Positions 12,791 to 23,859 of a stretch of DNA of 64,000 nt are shown one piece after another. Location of the stretch: assembly GCA_025765595.1 (NCBI GenBank), contig JAIVFH010000047.1, positions 62,001 to 126,000 of the forward strand. The letters run 5' to 3'. Both the position numbers and the translations under genes were made by a program. How positions within the stretch are numbered: the stretch's first letter is position 1; every line of letters starts with the position of its first letter. The stretch comes from Obelidium mucronatum (lineage: Eukaryota; Chytridiomycota; Chytridiomycetes; Chytridiales; Chytriomycetaceae). The notes beneath the pieces were generated by a model. It was not told where the DNA came from, did not search any database, and worked only from the letters and a program-made list of their open reading frames with translations.

Positions 12791-15388
12791 ATGTTCCCAG
12801 TCGCTAGAGTCGCTTCTGGAGCTAAGGTGAAATCAATGGTTGCTCATGAAGTAGTCTTCGTATGCTGACTGTTAGTGATTTGCTCTTAGGCTTTGTTGTC
12901 TAAACCAACAGCCTCCCGCTCCCTTGCCACCTTTGCCAACCAAAAGGTCGCCATGTCCAACCTCGAGAAGGACAAGTTCATCAACTACCAGCGTATTGAG
13001 GACAATTTGAAGATTGTTCGTGACCGGTAATACATGTTTCCTATTTTCACCATCCTTGTATTACTTCGAATTCCCGTAACCTATGTTACCTCTTGATCTT
13101 CGTTCTTATATGTGTGGTTTGAGGGGCGAATTCACTAAAACGCGTCTGCTTCTCCAGTCTCAACCACCCATTGACTTTGGCCGAAAAGATTGTCTACGGA
13201 CACTTGGATGACGCCGTCAACCAGGACATTGCCCGTGGAACCTCCTACCTCAAGCTCCGCCCAGACCGTGTTGCTTGCCAGGACGCCACTGCTCAAATGG
13301 CTCTCCTTCAGTTCATGTCTGCTGGTCTCCCGTCTGTTGCTGTCCCAACCACTGTCCACTGCGACCACTTGATTGAGGCCCAAAAGGGTGGTGTTGCCGA
13401 TTTGGCCCGTGCAAACGATCTCAACAAGGAGGTCTACTCTTTCCTCTCTTCCTGCTCCCAAAAGTACAACATTGGTTTCTGGAAGCCAGGATCTGGTATT
13501 ATCCACCAGATTATCCTTGAAAACTACGCCTTCCCAGGTGGTATGATGATTGGTACTGACTCGCACACTCCAAACGCGGGTGGTCTTGGTATGGTTGCTG
13601 TTGGTGTTGGAGGTGCTGATGCCGTCGATGTGATGGCCAACATCCCATGGGAGTTGAAGTGCCCCAAGGTTATCGGAGTCAAGTTGACTGGAAAGTTGAA
13701 CGGATGGGCTTCTGCCAAGGGTACTGTGTTTTCTTGAATAGCTATTTGCCCCGTATCGTTGCTGACCTACCGTACACACAGACGTTATTCTCAAGGTTGC
13801 TGGTATCCTCACTGTCAAGGGAGGAACCGGAGCTATCGTGGAATACTTTGGACCTGGTGTCGACTCCATCTCTTGTACTGGTATGGCTACCATCTGTAAC
13901 ATGGGAGCCGAAATCGGAGCCACTACCTCAGTCTTCCCATTCAACAACCGTATGGCTGACTACTTGCGTGCCACCAACCGTTCTGCCATTGCTGACTACG
14001 CCACCACCTTCAAGCACAACTTGACCCCAGATGCCGGTGCCAAGTACGACCAGGTCATTGAGATTGACTTGAACACCTTGGAGCCATACGTCAACGGACC
14101 ATTCACTCCAGATCTTGCCACTCCCTTGTCCCAATTCAAGGACGCCGTGATCAAGAACGGATGGCCAAAGGAGATGAAGGTTGGATTGATTGGATCCTGC
14201 ACCAACTCTTCGTACGAAGACATGTCCCGCTCTGCTTCTCTCGCCCAGCAGGCTCTCGATGCCGGAGTACCAGCCAAAGCCGGATTCACCATCACTCCAG
14301 GATCCGAGCAGATCCGTGCCACCATTGAGCGTGATGGCCAGGCCGCTGTCTTTGACAAGATTGGAGGAGTTGTTCTTGCCAACGCTTGTGGACCATGTAT
14401 CGGACAATGGGACCGTCAAGACGTCAAGAAGGGAGACCGAAACTCCATCTTGATTTCCTACAACCGTAACTTCACTGGCCGTAACGACGCCAACCCAGCC
14501 ACCCACGCCTTCGTCACCTCCCCAGAACTCGTCACCGCCATGGTGTTTGCCGGAGACTTGACCTTCAACCCAATGACCGACACTCTCCAGGGATCCAAGG
14601 GACCATTCAAGTTCCAGCCACCCAACGGAGCCGAGCTCCCACCACGTGGATTCGATCCAGGTGTCGACACGTACCAGGCCCCACCCGCCGACCGCAGCAA
14701 GGTCCAGGTCAACGTTTCCCCAAGCTCCGACCGTCTCCAACTCCTTGCTCCATTCACGGCCTACAACCCCGCCAACTACGAGAACATTGACGTCCTCATC
14801 AAGGTCAAGGGCAAGTGCACCACCGACCACATCTCCATGGCCGGTCCCTGGCTCAAGTACCGTGGCCACTTGGACAACATCTCCAACAACATGTTGATTG
14901 GGGCCATCAACATTGCCAACGAGCAAGCCAACTCCATCTACAACAAGCTCACTGGAAAGTTTGAAGCCGTGCCCAAGACAGCGCGTGACTACAAGGCGGC
15001 AGGAAAGCCATGGGTTGTTATCGGAGACGAAAACTATGGTGAAGGTTCTTCTCGTGAACACGCTGCCTTGGAGGTCCGACACTTGGGAGGTGTTGCTGTG
15101 ATTGTCAAGTCGTTTGCTCGTATCCACGAGACCAACTTGAAGAAGCAGGGTATGCTTCCATTGACTTTTGCCAACCCAAGTGACTACGAGAAGATCAACC
15201 CTGAAGATATTGTGTCGATTGTTGGGCTTGAAAAGTTCCAGCCGGGTGTTCCATTGACTCTTCGTGTTTCTAAGCCGGATGGTGCCAAGGTTGACATCAA
15301 GTTGAACCACACTTTCAACGAGGGACAGATTGGATGGTTCAAGGCGGGTTCCGCTCTCAACTTGATGGCTGCTGCTGCTGCCAAGTAA
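12791..15388 (+). CDS. ACO1: Mitochondrial aconitate hydratase, copy 1
   Basis: Citrate to isocitrate in the TCA cycle, using a 4Fe-4S cluster. Exons 12791-12826, 12890-13026, 13158-13720, 13782-15388 encode 780 residues, the usual length. A presequence ([12 protein letters not shown]...[10 protein letters not shown]) indicates mitochondria. Signatures are the substrate motif [12 protein letters not shown], the cluster Cys in [11 protein letters not shown] and [13 protein letters not shown], the swivel domain [22 protein letters not shown] and [14 protein letters not shown]. Codon use is strongly biased towards C/G-ending codons, so long antisense frames appear (13928-15310). Copy 2 at 24452 is almost identical from exon 3 to the stop but differs in exon 2, introns 1-2 and the 3' flank. 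Both copies look functional. Confidence 0.97.
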
Positions 15389-15611
15389 GAATTAGAGCAT
15401 GACTGTATCTGTGCATCTTCAGAATGGTTTTGTTTGCATTCCAAATAAATCCTGATCTTTGTTTTGACTCTGTTGATTTATCTGTTTACTTGAGTGCCGT
15501 AGACTGTGTCCGGACTTTTTTGTGTATGGCTTATCATGACAAATTCCATTGGCCGTTGGACCCTATCGCAATTTGTCGCGTGCAGCACGCATAATTGCGT
15601 GTTGAAAAACA

Positions 15612-15675
15612 AGGGTTTCTGGTGGTGTATAAAACTGCACACGCGTTGGTCGTTTTAAAACTATTCCAGACAGAT
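15612..15675 (+). promoter_or_regulatory. Promoter of mini-gene D
   Basis: AGGGTTT at 15612-15618 (64 bp before the ATG) and a TATA box (gtgtataaaact) near 15626 are present. They are closer to the ATG than in A and B genes, and no TGACGTCA is seen. Confidence 0.5.
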
Positions 15676-15918
15676 ATGCCAACTCATACTCCCAACGACG
15701 ATGCTGCCATCACAACTGGTGACTCATCCCTGACTTCCTCTGGACTAAAGAGTCCACATTTCGCTGATGGAACTGAGGAATACAAGAAAGAGCATGACCC
15801 AACAGGAATCTACCCGCGTTGCTGTCGCTATCACACTGTTCTTTCCAGCAGAAAGTCTCAGCAATCATTGCGCTCGGCTCGTGATGGCGAAGACGATCAG
15901 CATGCTGACGACGCTTGA
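15676..15918 (+). CDS. Mini-gene D: divergent CCRYHT-motif small protein
   Basis: An 80-residue intronless protein. After an N-terminal Ser/Thr/Asp-rich part comes KKEHDPTGIYPRCCRYHT, then SSRKSQQSLRSAR and an acidic tail (DGEDDQHADDA). It belongs with the B type by its RKSQQSLR tail but has P-T for P-Q and R for L within the core. It is therefore the most diverged member and helps define which positions are fixed: H, D, P, G, Y, P, C, C, R, Y, H, T. No signal peptide. Between aconitase 1 and A2 on the same strand. Function unknown. Confidence 0.7.
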   Translation: MPTHTPNDDAAITTGDSSLTSSGLKSPHFADGTEEYKKEHDPTGIYPRCCRYHTVLSSRKSQQSLRSARDGEDDQHADDA

Positions 15919-16524
15919 AGTATCACATTATTCTCACGCGCATGAATTGTGTGATTAATCTATATCTATATTGCAATATTTCCACAAGTTTTTGGTTGAA
16001 ACAATACATATAATCTCATTATTATTTTTACTACTTTGTTTATCTAATATTCTTCTGCTTGGCTCCACATCGGATTAGAAATCGTCTGGTTTTTTGGAAC
16101 CTTGGAACGCATTGCCTGCTAAACTACTTCTTTTGGACTGTAAGACACTCACTCCGTCAAATTTCTCCAGCGCCAGCCTGCTGCAGGGGCAGTGGAACTC
16201 TCAGCCGCCAAGGCAAATAGCGAAAAGACTGTGATTGGAATGCCCAAGCCGTGGGTAAACAGTGAAGAATGGTGCTTCTATGAAGTAGGCAAATGACCAT
16301 AACTCCGTCTTTTGCGCCTCCACATTTACCACAGGTTAAAGGTTCAAGCGATGGTGTCATTATCGCGTTCAATTCCAAAAAACTTCAAAAAAAAAAACCC
16401 AAAATAAGGGTTTCCCCTTCAAACTGTTATCTCGGCCAAAAATATATAAGCTGGACCATTCCCGCTAGAAAAGATCACATCAATAAGCAACTCAAAAAGC
16501 TCTTTGCACATCATCTCAGCCAAA
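15919..16524 (+). promoter_or_regulatory. Intergenic D-A2 with the A2 promoter
   Basis: The A2 promoter has AGGGTTT at 16407-16413 (118 bp before the ATG) and TATATAAG at 16443-16450 (82 bp). Upstream (about 16340-16400) weak similarity to the A1 and A3 upstream sequence continues (gttcaattccaa). Otherwise no gene is seen. Confidence 0.65.
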
Positions 16525-16713
16525 ATGCCAGCTCTTGTCTCCTTCAATCTCCCAGCCACTTCCAACGATGTTGTGCAACAAGCTTCCGAGACTGCCCAGG
16601 CGCACAAGGAACACGACCCACAAGGAGTCTATCCTCTCTGCTGCCGGTATCACACCATTAATTCCAAGAAAGCGAGTTTGCAGCAAGCCTCCGTCACATT
16701 AAAGCAACTGTAA
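16525..16713 (+). CDS. Mini-gene A2: CCRYHT-motif small protein
   Basis: A 62-residue protein, almost the same as A1 with one added Val (NDVVQQASETAQAHKEHDP) and a few changes in the last 15 residues. The ATG at 16525 matches A1 and A3; an upstream in-frame ATG at 16504 in the leader is not conserved in position. The core HDPQGVYPLCCRYHT is intact. The conserved promoter and leader before it argue that it is expressed like A1. Confidence 0.75.
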   Translation: MPALVSFNLPATSNDVVQQASETAQAHKEHDPQGVYPLCCRYHTINSKKASLQQASVTLKQL

Positions 16714-18011
16714 ACAACATCGACATTGCATACACTTCATTTCAACACTTATCATAAATAAAAAACCATTTCTTGTGCATAAATATTAAAGATGTATATG
16801 GTCGTTTCTGCTTATATATATATTTTTTTTGTCTTTTAAACTTGGTCAACGTTCTCCTTGTCGTCAATAACAACTGATAAAACTGTGTTTCTTATCAAAA
16901 ATCATGGATTGCTAATGCAAAGATAGCAGCCACGTTGTATTGTCCCGGTATGAAATATGCCAGGAAACTGTATTCAGGTGCAATCGAACAATAAATCAGG
17001 GCTTCCCCTGCCCTATCTTTTGAAGGGGAGAAATTCAAGCCATTCGGCGTTCGTTTGCTTGTCACTGGGTAGATCACTTTGAGGAAAATACACCGACTGC
17101 GACTGGCTACCCACGCAACACGGAGAGGGCCAAAGCGAGGAACCGCTTGAGCAAATGAAGAAAGTCCAACAGCCACAACAGACGTCCAAATGTACGGCAA
17201 CAATGGGCCGAGGACTGTGGCGAATTGAAAATGAAACAAAAATGGAAAGGTTGATTTTAAAGAGAATTCATGGAGTAATTCGAGCTTTATCACGCGTGTT
17301 CGTGTTCACTTGATGTTGTTTTTATTTGAAATTGCAATAATGAGAATAGCGGCTATGAAGAGAAAGGTGTACATGCAGCCTTGATTTGCATCAACAATCA
17401 ACAGTACAAACCCCAGTCTCTATTTCGCCTCAGCCACTGTTTGACATGGAAGAAATTTCGAAAGAGAGTGACGGATCCAACCTTTTATCACGTTTTCACA
17501 GAACCCGCTGCCTTCCATTTCCTTTGGCGTCGCTGCCGGTATCACACCATTTTTCACATTAAATATCTGTACGTGATTTCTTCTTTATTTTTTCCGGTTC
17601 GTGTTTAAGCTCTGTTCTTCTTCATTTGCTTAACCCTGGGCCTACCATCAAAAAATTAATAAGGTAGCCCTTTTTCCATCGAAATGGGCTCCGCAGGTTG
17701 TGTTGTCCCGTTACGTAAGGATGTCTGGGATTGTTGTATTCGGTGCAGCCACCAAAAACCATGCCATGACTAAACACAAATGATATCCGCTATCTTTTTA
17801 TCTTTCTTATCAAGCGTGTGCCCCTGTGCCATGACGTCATGACCCAATAATAAAAAATAGTAACGACGAGAAAAAAAAAAATCGAACATCAATATAAACT
17901 AGGGTTTCCTTGGCTTATCTTTTATGAAGGAGACATATAAAAAAGGCCGACCTCTCCTTCCGGGAACGATATAAAAAAAAAGCAAGCAAGCAAAGCAAGA
18001 TATCAACACAA
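16714..18011 (+). promoter_or_regulatory. Intergenic A2-B2: decayed A fragment and the B2 promoter
   Basis: From 17526 to 17560 the reading WRRCRYHTI (ctgccggtatcacaccatt) matches the A-type core and is out of context, so it is a broken copy or recombination scar. A 132-residue antisense frame at 16895-17293 is not convincing. The B2 promoter has TGACGTCA at 17832-17839 (180 bp before the ATG), AGGGTTT at 17901-17907 (111 bp) and TATAA at 17936 (76 bp), spacing as in B1 and B3. The intergenic sequence also resembles the A1-B1 spacer. Confidence 0.6.
17526..17560 (+). pseudogene. Fragment of an A-type mini-gene core
   Basis: A short run encoding CRYHTI with a 19-base match to A2. No start and no remainder of the family precede or follow it. 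It lies in the spacer of the second cassette, so it is probably a remnant of rearrangement. Confidence 0.45.
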
Positions 18012-18224
18012 ATGCCATCTGTCACCTTTGAAACCGACAACGCTTCTGCCAGTGCCAACAAGATTCCATTGAAGGACACTACCACAGCAGTTGACCAACA
18101 CGACCCACAAGGAATCTACCCACTCTGCTGCAGATACCACACAGTCAACAACTCGAGTCGAAAGTCTCAGCAGTCGCTTCGCACAGTGTATGAAGCCGGC
18201 CTCAACTCCGCCACTGATAATTGA
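18012..18224 (+). CDS. Mini-gene B2: CCRYHT-motif small protein
   Basis: A 70-residue protein, MPSVTFETDNASASANKIPLKD... with core DQHDPQGIYPLCCRYHT and tail VNNSSRKSQQSLRTVYEAGLNSATDN. It is identical in protein to B3 (28184-28396, minus strand). B1 lacks the NKIPLKDTTTA insertion. Intronless; unknown function. Confidence 0.78.
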   Translation: MPSVTFETDNASASANKIPLKDTTTAVDQHDPQGIYPLCCRYHTVNNSSRKSQQSLRTVYEAGLNSATDN

Positions 18225-18516
18225 CATCAATAACAATTTTCCTACTTCTGCTGGAAAAACAAAAAAAAATCATTTGCAATCTTATTCTTAGTTTTCTTAA
18301 TCCGTGCGCATTCAAAATAAAGAGTTTACATTACCATTAATTCTTGCATCGCACTTATGCAAGCAGACAATTTCACAACCAAAAGAGAAAGTGCATGTTC
18401 TGCGGCGCGTGTAGTACTTGTAACTACTCAGTGGCATACGGTGCGAGACGCAAAGGCACTTTACAGACGAATGATGATAGAACCTTCTTGTAAACTAATA
18501 TTGTAATATGATATGT

Positions 18517-18695
18517 TTACTTGTCATGGTTCAATTCTCCACCCTTCACCACAATTTTTATCTCATCACTGTCCAACGTTTCATGTTCCACCAAAGCACA
18601 CGCCAGTCGATGTAGCTCTTCTTTATGCACAGTAAGCACATTCATAGCGCGAGCATATGAATCCTATAAACAAAAAAATAAATAAATACACACCA

Positions 18696-18737
<42 letters not shown>

Positions 18738-21102
18738 AACTATACAAACACACACCTCAAGCAAGACCTTCACTTCATTCTCAATCAGACTCTTTGTCTC
18801 CGGTCCCAACTTCTCAAAATCCTCTGCTCGATGAGCCACAAGACCAACCTTATCATTCATCCCATACACCAACACCATTTCCTTGGCTACGCTGGTGGCT
18901 TTCTCCAAATCACTACTCGCCCCCGTCGTCACCTCGTCCCTTCCAAAAATCATTTCTTCCGCGGCTCGGCCACCCATGCTGACATCAATCATGGCAAGCA
19001 ACTCCCGCTTCGTGTAATTCGTCTTATCCCCTTCGGGCAACTGAACAGTAACACCCAACGCACTGCCTCGAGGAATCACAGTGACTTTATGTAACGCCAT
19101 CGCCCCAGGTGTATACATGGCAACTAATGTATGTCCCCCTTCATGATACGCAGTCAGTTTCTTGGCCTGCTCCGTTACTACTGCGCTTTTTCGCTCAGCT
19201 CCCATAATGATTCTGTCCTTGGCCCATTCCAAGTCTTCCATTGTTACGGATTTACGACTGCTCTTTGATGCGTTGATGGCTGCGTGGTTCACGAGATTGG
19301 CCAAATCAGCACCACTGAAACCGGGAGTTCCACGCGCAATCGTGTTGAGATTTACGCTCGTGTTCAAGGCAATCGAAGTGGTGTGGCGTTGAAGGATTTT
19401 GGTGCGTCCCTTGACATCAGGAAGTGAGACGGGAATGTGTCGATCGAAACGACCAGGACGAACAAGAGCCTTATCCAATGATTCAGGAGTGTTTGTGGCA
19501 GCAATGAAAATTACACCCTCGTTTGAGGAAAACCTAAGAAAAGGAGAGCAACAGATTAAGCAAGCAAAAAAAGCGACTTGGAGTCCAAAAAAAAAATATA
19601 TGTACACATACCCGTCAAGTTCAACCAGAAGCTGGTTCAATGTTTGACGCATATAACTTTGATCTTTGCTGCTTCTTTTGCTTCCAACAGCATCAATTTC
19701 ATCAATGAATACGATACAAGGAGCACGCTTTTTGGCAGCAGCAAATAGCTCCCGAACACGTTTCGCTCCCACACCAACATAGAGTTCATCAAACTCTGAT
19801 CCAGACATTTGGAAAAACGGAACATTTGCTTCACCAGCTATCGCTCGAGCCAAGTAAGTCTTTCCAGTTCCAGGCGGGCCATACAACAAGATTCCTGGAG
19901 AAAAAAAACAATCGGGTTTAAGTCACTTGAAAACCGGCAACAACGGAAAAGAGTCGGCAAAATAAATAAAAAAATAAAGAATAAAAAAAAAAAAGCATCA
20001 ACAGTTCCACATAAGTTCCACATACCCTTGGGCAACTTCCCACCCACTTCCGTAAACCTTGACGGCTCCTTCAAAAACTGAACAACCTCCTCCAACTCCT
20101 GCTTCGCCTCATCAACACCCTGAACATCATCAAACGTAATATTCTGCAACTGAGAATTGGGTTCGACTTCAGCATTTGTCATTCCAGATTTCATGATCCC
20201 TTGTTGATCGAGAATCACAGAGAGGCCAGTCAACAAAAGTACAGCATAGAGGGCTGAGGAACCCATTTTGCGACCCATTTTGCTCCATGAAAAGGCTTCA
20301 CTGAGTACAACAGGGATTGGAACGACATTTTGGTTGTTATTAGACGAGCCCGATGAGGATGAGTTGTTGTTGGATCTGCTAGAAAGAGTTAACGATTGAT
20401 TCAGGGGAACAGTAATGATTAAAAAAAGTAAATTAACCACTCACGCTCTATTTGCAAATACATTTGACCAGTCATTGGGATTTGTGTGGGCAGTGTAGTC
20501 TCTCGACGACAAAATATCACGCCTATTTCTAAGCAGATTCGAGCTACTGCTGCCGCTGCTGCCGTTGTTGCTGCTTGACGACGCATCATCCCTGAACATA
20601 CTCTGGCCCGGCTGCTGCAGCTGCAGCTGCGAGTGCTGGTTGAGCCTGGGATTGTTGTTGTTGAAGAGCATTAGTCAGGCCCCGCGACCCCGCAGCCACG
20701 TACTCTGCCGCCACCCTGTCCGCCAGCCGGTCGATCTTGCCCTCCTTCGCCAGCGCCTGGGCGTACAGCCGCAGCACGTCGGGCGCGCGCTGGATGCGGC
20801 GCTGGGCGTCGGCGTCGGCGGCCGCCAGCTGCGGCTGCGTCTCGTAGGCGGCGATGACGGCGCGCGCGTTGCCGGCGCGGAGAAGCTCCTGGCGGAAAAG
20901 TCAGGGAACAGTCAGCGACTACTCAGGGGAACCCCCAGCGACTACTCAGAACGCTCACCCGGTAGTATTCGGCCTGCGCCAGCGCCGACGTGCTGTCCCG
21001 GTACGCCTCGGACTTGGTGCGCTCCAGTCGTCGCGACTCGCCGAACGACGCGGACACCGCAAAGAACCGTCGCGGTGGTGTCGTCCTCAAAGCGCAAATC
21101 AT
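18517..21102 (-). CDS. YME1: i-AAA protease YME1 (mitochondrial inner membrane)
   Basis: ATP-dependent zinc metalloprotease facing the intermembrane space, which removes unassembled inner-membrane proteins. Seven exons: 21102-20959, 20888-20704, 20645-20445, 20378-20026, 19894-19612, 19533-18756, 18663-18517; 696 residues, all phases consistent. Order: a basic N-terminal targeting region, an N-domain, a Ser/Asn-rich linker, one membrane segment ([15 protein letters not shown]), an AAA domain with [17 protein letters not shown] and RPGRFDRHI, then the M41 peptidase domain with HEGGH. One membrane segment fits Yme1 (i-AAA) rather than the two of m-AAA proteases. Exon 2 is very GC-rich. The 58-nt intron after exon 2 (GTACGT...CTGACTAAT...CCCAG) is inferred from a frame shift between two open stretches. 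Confidence 0.95.
18697..18736. repeat. 40-nt poly(A) run in the last YME1 intron
   Basis: Forty A on the + strand inside the intron between the last two YME1 exons (poly-T in the transcript). Confidence 0.9.
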
Positions 21103-21142
21103 TTTATTTTGCTTTTTTTTATTTATTTATAAACATTAATAA

Positions 21143-21682
21143 TCACTTTGCAATCATCTTGCCAACCAACTCAGAGTGGATCGCCGTCTTGCGCTCTTTG
21201 GCGTCTGCAGGAAGATGCTCGTTGCTCCGCGCTGCCACTTTACGCAGCTTCTCCTTGTCCAATGCATCAAGCGCCTGAATCACACTCACGCGTCGCTGAA
21301 CCGCCTCTTGCGTCACGGATTTGCGCTCTTCCTGGATTCTTCGCTCGCGTTCTTCTTCTTCCGCTTTGATTGCCAAGATTGCCAATTCCTGACGCGTTTC
21401 ATCACTCTAACGTTGTTGGACAAACGCGCCGTTAAAAAATAAAATAAGTGAGCTGAGCATGCAAGAAAAAAAAAAAAACTTGCTTCGAGTTCTGCGATCG
21501 CTGCGTCTTCAATGCGTCGCTTTTTTTCTGCTTCCATCAATCGTGTGGCTTCCTACAGTCCACGATTAGTTTACAGCTGAAAATTCCCTTGGAATATAGA
21601 GATACGGAACAAGCTGAGATTTTCTTCTTTCAGTTTGATGAGATGGTTGCTGCTGCTCGTACTCGTCGTTCTCATGATCCAT
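21143..21682 (-). CDS. Small coiled-coil protein, unknown function
   Basis: Exons 21682-21611, 21552-21484, 21406-21143 give 134 residues. The middle is a charged helix (EATRLMEAEKKRRIEDAAIAELE, AIKAEEEERERRIQEERKS), then RVSVIQALDALDKEKLRKVAARSNEHLP. The first intron is short (58 nt) with a CTAAT branch. The second is read as a GC-AG intron: the donor is GCAAGT, and joining it to TTAG keeps the frame, whereas a GT donor there does not. I do not recognise the family. Its 3' end is only 41 bp from the YME1 start. Confidence 0.6.
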
Positions 21683-21851
21683 ATTTTGTTTATTTTTCTA
21701 GAAAAAACAGACTTTTTTATTTCCCAGCTGCACAAAAATAAAATATGTATAATAAAACAAAAAAGAAAAAATTAAAAAATAACACAAAACGAAAACAAAG
21801 AGTACTTTCCTTTCTTTCCCCTCCGCTTGAAGATGGAAAAAAAAACCCAAT

Positions 21852-23759
21852 TCACCCATCCATTCCGAAAAACCCATCATCCGCAACATACGAGAACCCA
21901 TGGAAATGATTCACAACCAAACTTCCCGACTCACTCGCCGACGAATCAAGACCAGCCCCACCGCCACCACGACCCATCCCAGAACTCCCTGGAATCGCGA
22001 TGCTTGTCAACGGTGTCGGAACATCGTTGATTTCAAGTGATATCTCAGAACTTGTGGATTCAAGAGTGGGGGTGCCTGGTGCTGTTGTTTGGACTAAAAC
22101 TCCCTTGACGCTGGCTGGGCTGTTGCTCGCTGAAGATGCTGCGACTGCGGCTGCGGCTGCCGCCGCGGCTTCAGCTTTTTTCCTGTGCTTCTTTTTTTTG
22201 TTTGTAGCTGGAGTCATGGGAGTAGGGGTGCTTGTATTTGTATTCGACGCAGCAGTAGCTGTGGTAGCAGTATTGGTTGTAGGAGGGGCAAGACTAGCCG
22301 CCCCTCCAACTGTCGCTGATGCAGGTATATAAGCAGGATTAAACGGATGCAACCCGCCAGTCTTTAGAGGCGGACTCTCAATCGACATTCCAGTAAAACA
22401 TTCATCAAAATTACTGGTATCCAGACTGCCCACCACAGACGGACATATAGGAGGCTCCAACTCTCTCGCAGCCAACTGCTTCCAATTCAACTTGCGGAAA
22501 TACGAATGCGACTTGACTTCTTGCGCGCCATTGCTGCCCAACCTCTGTGCCGGGTTCTTCTTCAACAGCTTGTTGAGCAAGTCTTTGGCATAGCTCGTTA
22601 GATACGGCGGGAATGTAACTTTTCCCTTGAGAATGAGCTCCATCACTTTTTTGCGGTTGTTCCCACTGAAGGGTGGACGACCCGTCAGCATATCAAAAAG
22701 CATGACTCCAAGCGACCAATAATCAACGCCAGGTCCATACTCTGTTTGATTATCCAATACTTCAGGAGCAGTGAATTCAATCGTGCCACAGACTGTTCGT
22801 GTCTCCAAAGCAACTTTGGAGAGTCCGAAATCAGTCAAGAGAACATGCCCTTTTGCATCTAAGAGAACGTTTTCGGGCTTCAAGTCGCGATAAATGATGC
22901 CAAGGCCATGGAGATGCTCCAACGCCAACAAGAGTTCGCCAATATAGAATGAGGCTGTATCTTCATCAAACATTCGTTGAGTGGCCAAATGGCTAAAGAG
23001 TTCCCCGCCAGGCGCGTATTGCAGAATAAGGTATAATTTCTCGGGGGTTTGGAATGCATAGTGTAGCTTGACAATGAATGGATGGGTCAGTTGGGACAAG
23101 ATTGTTCGCTCGTTTTTTGTATGTTCGACTGTTTTTGTGTGGATAACCAAGGTTGCTTTCTTTAGGACTTTCATTGCATAGATTGTCTGAGTCGCCTTCT
23201 TGCGTACAAGAAACACCTGGTTGTTTCTTGTCAGAAAGAACAAAAAAAAACACAAGTCGAAACACGGCACCTTTCCATATCCCCCCTGGCCAATGACTTT
23301 CAAGCGTTCAAAGTGTTCGACGCCGACTTTTTCCGGCGCGACTCGTTGGCCGACAGTTGTGTGAGTCACAGTGGATGCATTTGAGATTGTGGAAGACGAC
23401 GAGTTGATGCGGATGGGCAGCGGCATTGCCGGGTGTGCGGCGGCGGACTGTTCCAGCGCGTCCAGCTCGGCGTCGTCGACGGCGGAGTAGTTTCTGATGC
23501 GGAAGGACACGGTCGGGTCGTCGCTGGCGGCGCAGTGTGCGGGCGGCGTGTCGTCCGGCGTCAGTGACTGCGACAGCGCCGCCGCCGCCGAAAAGACGCC
23601 GCCGTCTTCTTCGTCGTCTTCTTCGCTGCCGCCGCCGCCGCCGTCGGCCGCCGCCGGCGCCGCGGCCTTGCGGAACAGCGACGACAGCGACGACTTTGGC
23701 GACGCCGCTGCGATTTCGGTCTTGGCGAGCAGCGCGAGGGGCGCCAGGGGCTGCGGCAT
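21852..23759 (-). CDS. AGC-family protein kinase, ribosomal S6 kinase type
   Basis: Ser/Thr kinase, probably downstream of TORC1 and PDK1 (known for this family). Exons 23759-23271 and 23216-21852, 617 residues. Domains: a GC-rich low-complexity N-terminus, the kinase core from about residue 152 (Gly loop GQGGYGKV, Lys in YAMKVLKK, catalytic YRDLKPEN, DFG), the activation loop with TVCGTIEF (PDK1 site type), then an AGC tail (RLGSNGAQEV, FDECFTG) and the hydrophobic motif FHGFSYV. The C-terminal insert is rich in Ala/Thr/Lys. The 54-nt intron is a multiple of three with no stop, so an unspliced mRNA stays in frame with 18 extra residues. The start at 23759 is chosen because the upstream part of the open frame (MDFVFFCF...) is unlikely. 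Confidence 0.9.
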   Translation of the reverse strand: MPQPLAPLALLAKTEIAAASPKSSLSSLFRKAAAPAAADGGGGGSEEDDEEDGGVFSAAAALSQSLTPDDTPPAHCAASDDPTVSFRIRNYSAVDDAELDALEQSAAAHPAMPLPIRINSSSSTISNASTVTHTTVGQRVAPEKVGVEHFERLKVIGQGGYGKVPCFDLCFFLFFLTRNNQVFLVRKKATQTIYAMKVLKKATLVIHTKTVEHTKNERTILSQLTHPFIVKLHYAFQTPEKLYLILQYAPGGELFSHLATQRMFDEDTASFYIGELLLALEHLHGLGIIYRDLKPENVLLDAKGHVLLTDFGLSKVALETRTVCGTIEFTAPEVLDNQTEYGPGVDYWSLGVMLFDMLTGRPPFSGNNRKKVMELILKGKVTFPPYLTSYAKDLLNKLLKKNPAQRLGSNGAQEVKSHSYFRKLNWKQLAARELEPPICPSVVGSLDTSNFDECFTGMSIESPPLKTGGLHPFNPAYIPASATVGGAASLAPPTTNTATTATAASNTNTSTPTPMTPATNKKKKHRKKAEAAAAAAAAVAASSASNSPASVKGVLVQTTAPGTPTLESTSSEISLEINDVPTPLTSIAIPGSSGMGRGGGGAGLDSSASESGSLVVNHFHGFSYVADDGFFGMDG

Positions 23760-23859
23760 TGCTCTGACGTCAAAGTCAAACCAGGAAACGGTCTCGAACA
23801 AAAAACAAAAAAAAACGAAATCCAATTTTAAAAAACACGTGCTCGCTCACTCAACAACA

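Noticed and set aside
13928..15310. A 460-residue minus-strand open frame in aconitase 1 (and 25333-27120 in copy 2)
   Set aside because: Antisense to a strongly codon-biased gene that avoids TTA, CTA and TCA codons; its protein has no recognisable motif and moves with the sense gene.
16157..16378. 73-residue minus-strand frame near A2
   Set aside because: Overlaps the A2 upstream region and is not conserved upstream of A1 or A3.
16895..17293. 132-residue minus-strand frame
   Set aside because: No homologue, no good start context, lies in a spacer that is only partly shared between cassettes.
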